Positions 61,184 to 64,000 of a stretch of DNA of 64,000 nucleotides are shown one piece after another. The DNA is taken from assembly GCF_000428845.1 (NCBI RefSeq), contig NZ_AUAS01000013.1, positions 124,001 through 188,000 of the forward strand. Direction: 5' to 3'. Numbering within the stretch: position 1 is the first letter of the stretch; every line of letters begins with the position of its first letter. The notes below the pieces were generated by a model. That model did not search any database. It saw only the letters and a list, made by a program, of their open reading frames with translations, and was not told the DNA's origin. Both the position numbers and the translations under genes were made by a program. The DNA is from Dyadobacter alkalitolerans DSM 23607. GTDB taxonomy: Bacteria; Bacteroidota; Bacteroidia; Cytophagales; Spirosomataceae.

Positions 61184-63676
61184 TTATAAACAATCCACGT
61201 CAATCACGACCTGGATGCTTTTGAGCGTCTTATCGGTTAAAATATCAATAACCTTTTCTTGTATAAATGACTTTGCCGCCTTAAAATTAATCTTTTCTCG
61301 TTCAAGTTTAATGAGAATGTCGAACAAAAACTGATTTCTTACTCTTTCCACCAGCGGCGGTTGCGGTCCGAGAACCCGGCTGGCTCCCAGGTTGGCCGTC
61401 AGTTTGTCTGCCAGGATCTTGGCAGCCTTGTTGGAAGTGGCTTCATCGACGTGCTTAACAGTCACTTTTATAAGCCTTGTAAAAGGCGGATAGTGGAATT
61501 TTTCACGCTCCTCAATTTCAGAGGCATACATGCCCTCGTAATCGTTGTTAATGATCTTTTCCAGCAGCTTTTGGCTAGGATTACTCGTTTGAATAAGCAC
61601 TTTTCCAGGCTTTTCCGCACGCCTTCCCGCTCTGCCGCTGACTTGTGTAAGCATTTGGAACGCCCGTTCCGAAGCACGGAATTCGGGGAAATGGATCATC
61701 CGGTCGGCATCAAAAATCCCGACAATGCTAACATTATCAAAATCAAGGCCTTTGCTTACCATTTGTGTACCGACCAGAATGTCGATTCCTCCTTCCTCAA
61801 ATTCGGAAATGATTTGTTGATAAGCGTTTTTTGCCCTTGTCGTATCCAGGTCCATTCGCTGCACACGGGCTTCCGGAAACATCGAATGGATCTCATCTTC
61901 AATCTTTTCTGTCCCGTAACCCATTGTTTTCACCTGAGTCGAGCCGCATTGCGGGCAAGTTCGCGGAACTTCTTCTTTGTGGCCGCAATAATGGCAGCGC
62001 ACTTCGCCGGCTTTCATATGGTACGTAAGGCTCACGTCACAATTCGCACATTCAGGAATCCAGTTGCAGATTTCGCATTGCAAATAGGGAGAGTAACCGC
62101 GGCGGTTCTGGAAAAGGATGGTCTGTTCTTTATTTTGAAGATTTAATTTTAAATGGTCAATTAGCACAGATGAAAATTCGTTTTTCATTTTCCGTGACTT
62201 CTTTTCCTTTTTTGTATCAATTAATTCAAACGTCGGTAACGCAGCATTGCCAAACCGCTGCTTCATTTCCACAAACCCATATCTGCCCGTTTGTGCATGG
62301 TAATAACTTTCTAATGAAGGCGTTGCGGAGCCAAGAAGCGTTTTGCCCTTATGCATATAGGACATGATCACAGCCACATCGCGCGCATTATAGCGGGGCG
62401 CCGGATCATGCTGCTTGTACGAAGTTTCGTGTTCTTCGTCAACGATGATCAGGCCAAGATTATCAAAAGGAAGAAAAACTGCGGAACGCACACCGACTAC
62501 AAACTGAAATTTTCCATCCAGAATGCCTTTCCAAACTTCAACGCGCTCATTATCAGAAAATTTGGAATGATAAATGCCCATTGTGTCACCAAAAACTTTC
62601 CGCAGCCGGACAACAATCTGGGTCGTCAGGGCAATTTCAGGCAATAAAAACAGAACTTGCAGGCCACTTTCCAGGACTTGTTTGATGAGTTCAATGTAAA
62701 CTTCGGTTTTGCCGCTGCCGGTTATGCCGTGCAAGAGCACAACTTCTTTTTCTGTAAAGAGTTCGTGAATTTGTTGAGAGGCTATTTTTTGCGTTTCCGT
62801 CAATGTAATGACCGCATTGCTGGCTGGAATGTCGTCAAATCTAGAAATGAAAATTTCAAATTGTTCAAAGATTCCCTTCTTAATCAATGTGTTTAGCGAA
62901 GCATCCGAAACATTGTCATCCTGGCTAAAAATAGATTTGTCAAGCCCTTTCTGATTTAAATCAGGATTGTTATAAACCGGAATGTAACTCAAATATTTTA
63001 GGAGAATTGCCTGCTGCTTCGGCGTTTTATCCAGCGAGCCTGCCAATTTGGAAAGTGCATCATTGGACGTGTAAGCAGCATTCAACCTGATTTTTCGAAG
63101 AACTTTCGGCTTATATCGTTCATTAACCTCTTCAAAAAGAATCACGGCACGTTTGCCGACCAGTGATTTGATGATTGCCGTTATGTTTGAACGCTGCAAA
63201 AGCCGCTCAACCTCCTCATAGGAAAGGGTTTGGTGCTTTTTGATCTCATCAACCACAATCCGCTCCTGATCTGTCAGCAGGTCATCATGATCAAATTCAG
63301 GGTTGATCTGGATCCGTGACTGGCTTGTGATTTTCAGTCCCGCCGGAAGAGCAATGTTAAGCACGTCGCCAATATTGCATAAATAATATTCCGAAACCCA
63401 ATTGAACAATTCAAGCTGTCGCTTGGTGACAATAGGTTCATCATCAAGCAGTTCAAGAATGTATTTCGCTTGGTATTTGGAAGGCGGATTCGAATGTATG
63501 TGAGCGACAACCGCCGTAGTTACCCTTTTTTGTCCAAACTGCACAATCACCCGCGCCCCCACCTTAATCATCCCGCTCATTTCCCTGGGAACCCTGTAAG
63601 TAAACAAAGAAGGAATCGGAACCGGTAATATCAGATCGGCAAAAAAAGTAGTTTCTTCCTCAAAAAGGGAGGCCAT
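61184..63676 (-). CDS. priA: Primosomal replication protein N' (PriA helicase)
   Basis: 830 residues. N-terminal DNA-binding part (FADLILPVPIPSLFTYRVP), Walker A GITGSGKTEVY, DEEH box (IIVDEEHETSYKQHD), eight-Cys zinc region (CEICNWIPECANC, CHYCGHKEEV, CPQCG) and helicase motifs (VSGRAGRRAEKPG). It restarts stalled replication forks and loads DnaB. A TAACTTTG box lies just upstream. Confidence 0.96.
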   Translation of the reverse strand: MASLFEEETTFFADLILPVPIPSLFTYRVPREMSGMIKVGARVIVQFGQKRVTTAVVAHIHSNPPSKYQAKYILELLDDEPIVTKRQLELFNWVSEYYLCNIGDVLNIALPAGLKITSQSRIQINPEFDHDDLLTDQERIVVDEIKKHQTLSYEEVERLLQRSNITAIIKSLVGKRAVILFEEVNERYKPKVLRKIRLNAAYTSNDALSKLAGSLDKTPKQQAILLKYLSYIPVYNNPDLNQKGLDKSIFSQDDNVSDASLNTLIKKGIFEQFEIFISRFDDIPASNAVITLTETQKIASQQIHELFTEKEVVLLHGITGSGKTEVYIELIKQVLESGLQVLFLLPEIALTTQIVVRLRKVFGDTMGIYHSKFSDNERVEVWKGILDGKFQFVVGVRSAVFLPFDNLGLIIVDEEHETSYKQHDPAPRYNARDVAVIMSYMHKGKTLLGSATPSLESYYHAQTGRYGFVEMKQRFGNAALPTFELIDTKKEKKSRKMKNEFSSVLIDHLKLNLQNKEQTILFQNRRGYSPYLQCEICNWIPECANCDVSLTYHMKAGEVRCHYCGHKEEVPRTCPQCGSTQVKTMGYGTEKIEDEIHSMFPEARVQRMDLDTTRAKNAYQQIISEFEEGGIDILVGTQMVSKGLDFDNVSIVGIFDADRMIHFPEFRASERAFQMLTQVSGRAGRRAEKPGKVLIQTSNPSQKLLEKIINNDYEGMYASEIEEREKFHYPPFTRLIKVTVKHVDEATSNKAAKILADKLTANLGASRVLGPQPPLVERVRNQFLFDILIKLEREKINFKAAKSFIQEKVIDILTDKTLKSIQVVIDVDCL

Positions 63677-63709
63677 TGGCTGCGGGGAAATGTTTTAATA
63701 ATTAACGCG

Positions 63710-63717
63710 CAAAGTTA
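63710..63717 (-). promoter_or_regulatory. -7 promoter element of priA
   Basis: Minus-strand TAACTTTG, an exact TAnnTTTG match, 33 bp before the priA ATG. No TTG at -33. Confidence 0.45.
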
Positions 63718-63757
63718 CGATTAATCGCACGGATGGTCTATAAGTAGATAGTGGAAG

Positions 63758-64000
63758 CTAAAAGATGCGTTTCTTTTTGGGATGTTGGCGTGTATCAAAC
63801 ACTGCTAAAACAAAGACTTTGGAATCCGTTACTTTGTATATCAGTAAATTATGTTTGGTTATAACAGCTTCACGCATTGGGCTATTCTCTGAAATTTGCC
63901 TAAACATGCCAGGATGATCAGCAATCATGTGCAGGACATGTTCAGTTCTTTTAACAAAATCCCTAATAACAGCTTCGTGCCAATTCTCTTCCAAGTAAGC
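63758..64000 (-). CDS. RelE/ParE-type toxin, partial at right edge
   Basis: 81 codons are visible and the frame is open to the window end (AYLEENWHEAVIRDFVKR), so the N-terminus lies outside. The C-terminal half (LHMIADHPGMFRQ, ITKHNLLIYKVTDSKVFVLAVFDTRQHP) matches ParE/RelE toxins, where the family motif continues to a final Arg-Gln-His-Pro. The partner antitoxin should lie just beyond 64000 on the minus strand. Complete length is probably about 95-100 residues. Confidence 0.82.
   Translation of the reverse strand, partial: AYLEENWHEAVIRDFVKRTEHVLHMIADHPGMFRQISENSPMREAVITKHNLLIYKVTDSKVFVLAVFDTRQHPKKKRIF

Noticed and set aside
61361-62146. 261-residue plus-strand open frame opposite priA
   Set aside because: Antisense shadow of priA with no recognisable domain.

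Overview
The window comes from a Bacteroidota chromosome, most likely a Cytophagales member close to Dyadobacter or Spirosoma (the genus is an inference). The support is a TonB-dependent receptor with an N-terminal carboxypeptidase-like domain, a T9SS C-terminal sorting domain, a two-component sensor of the Reg_prop/Y_Y_Y type, BlaI/M56 pairs with TonB-family domains, many lipoproteins, and promoters of the Bacteroidota form (TAnnTTTG at -7, TTG near -33). About 56 protein genes are supported. I saw no rRNA, tRNA, CRISPR array, IS element or prophage.

Layout. 1-917: a DUF433/PIN-like toxin-antitoxin pair cut by the left edge. 1019-3636: a TonB-dependent receptor behind a TPP riboswitch and its promoter. 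3685-6654: rocD, an S41 protease lipoprotein and a GlsB-like membrane protein. 6734-11414: an 11-bp tandem repeat, a GH3-family protein and sbcC, closed by a long imperfect inverted repeat at 11424-11504. 11515-13262: an outer-membrane barrel and a small exported protein. 13359-17810: a five-gene operon for an amino-deoxy sugar (membrane protein, FdtA/QdtA-type ketoisomerase, DegT aminotransferase, polyprenyl-phosphate glycosyltransferase, methyltransferase), the last four coupled by 4-bp overlaps. 17823-21271: a secreted PIG-L deacetylase, an SDR, and a TetR regulator plus quinone reductase that share an operator-like palindrome. 21275-28335: a six-gene minus-strand operon (fatty acyl-AMP ligase, acyl carrier protein, cytochrome P450, MBOAT acyltransferase, membrane-anchored SGNH-like protein, Na+/solute symporter).

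28827-28938: a cluster of DnaA boxes in two inverted pairs, one inside a perfect 21-bp inverted repeat. 28948-34607: a Dabb protein, a PhoR-like kinase, glutamate dehydrogenase, typA and a lipocalin-like lipoprotein. 34728-38018: two large secreted proteins. 38600-43668: a giant LytS-type sensor kinase and small genes. 43832-48641: an M28 peptidase, a TraB/GumN protein, a lone nuoN and an exported protein. 48660-50983: a barrel protein, ffh and a small membrane protein. 51113-53092: an MbnP/MbnH-like copper-protein pair. 53251-55549: exbB/exbD and a Gfo/Idh/MocA oxidoreductase. 55608-58800: blaI with two M56 metalloprotease paralogues. 58928-63717: a Uma2-like protein, pyruvate kinase and priA. 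63758-64000: a ParE-like toxin cut by the right edge.

The most interesting locus is the FAAL-ACP-P450-MBOAT-SGNH operon. Its parts correspond one for one to the Dlt system (ligase, carrier, MBOAT, SGNH-type DltD), with a fatty acyl ligase in place of the D-alanine ligase and a P450 added. I infer a pathway that activates a fatty acid, oxidises it on the carrier and transfers it across the inner membrane to an unknown acceptor. Next in interest are the amino-sugar/polyprenyl-phosphate operon, the DnaA-box cluster, the shared TetR operators, the MbnP/MbnH pair and the TonB-domain M56 duplication.
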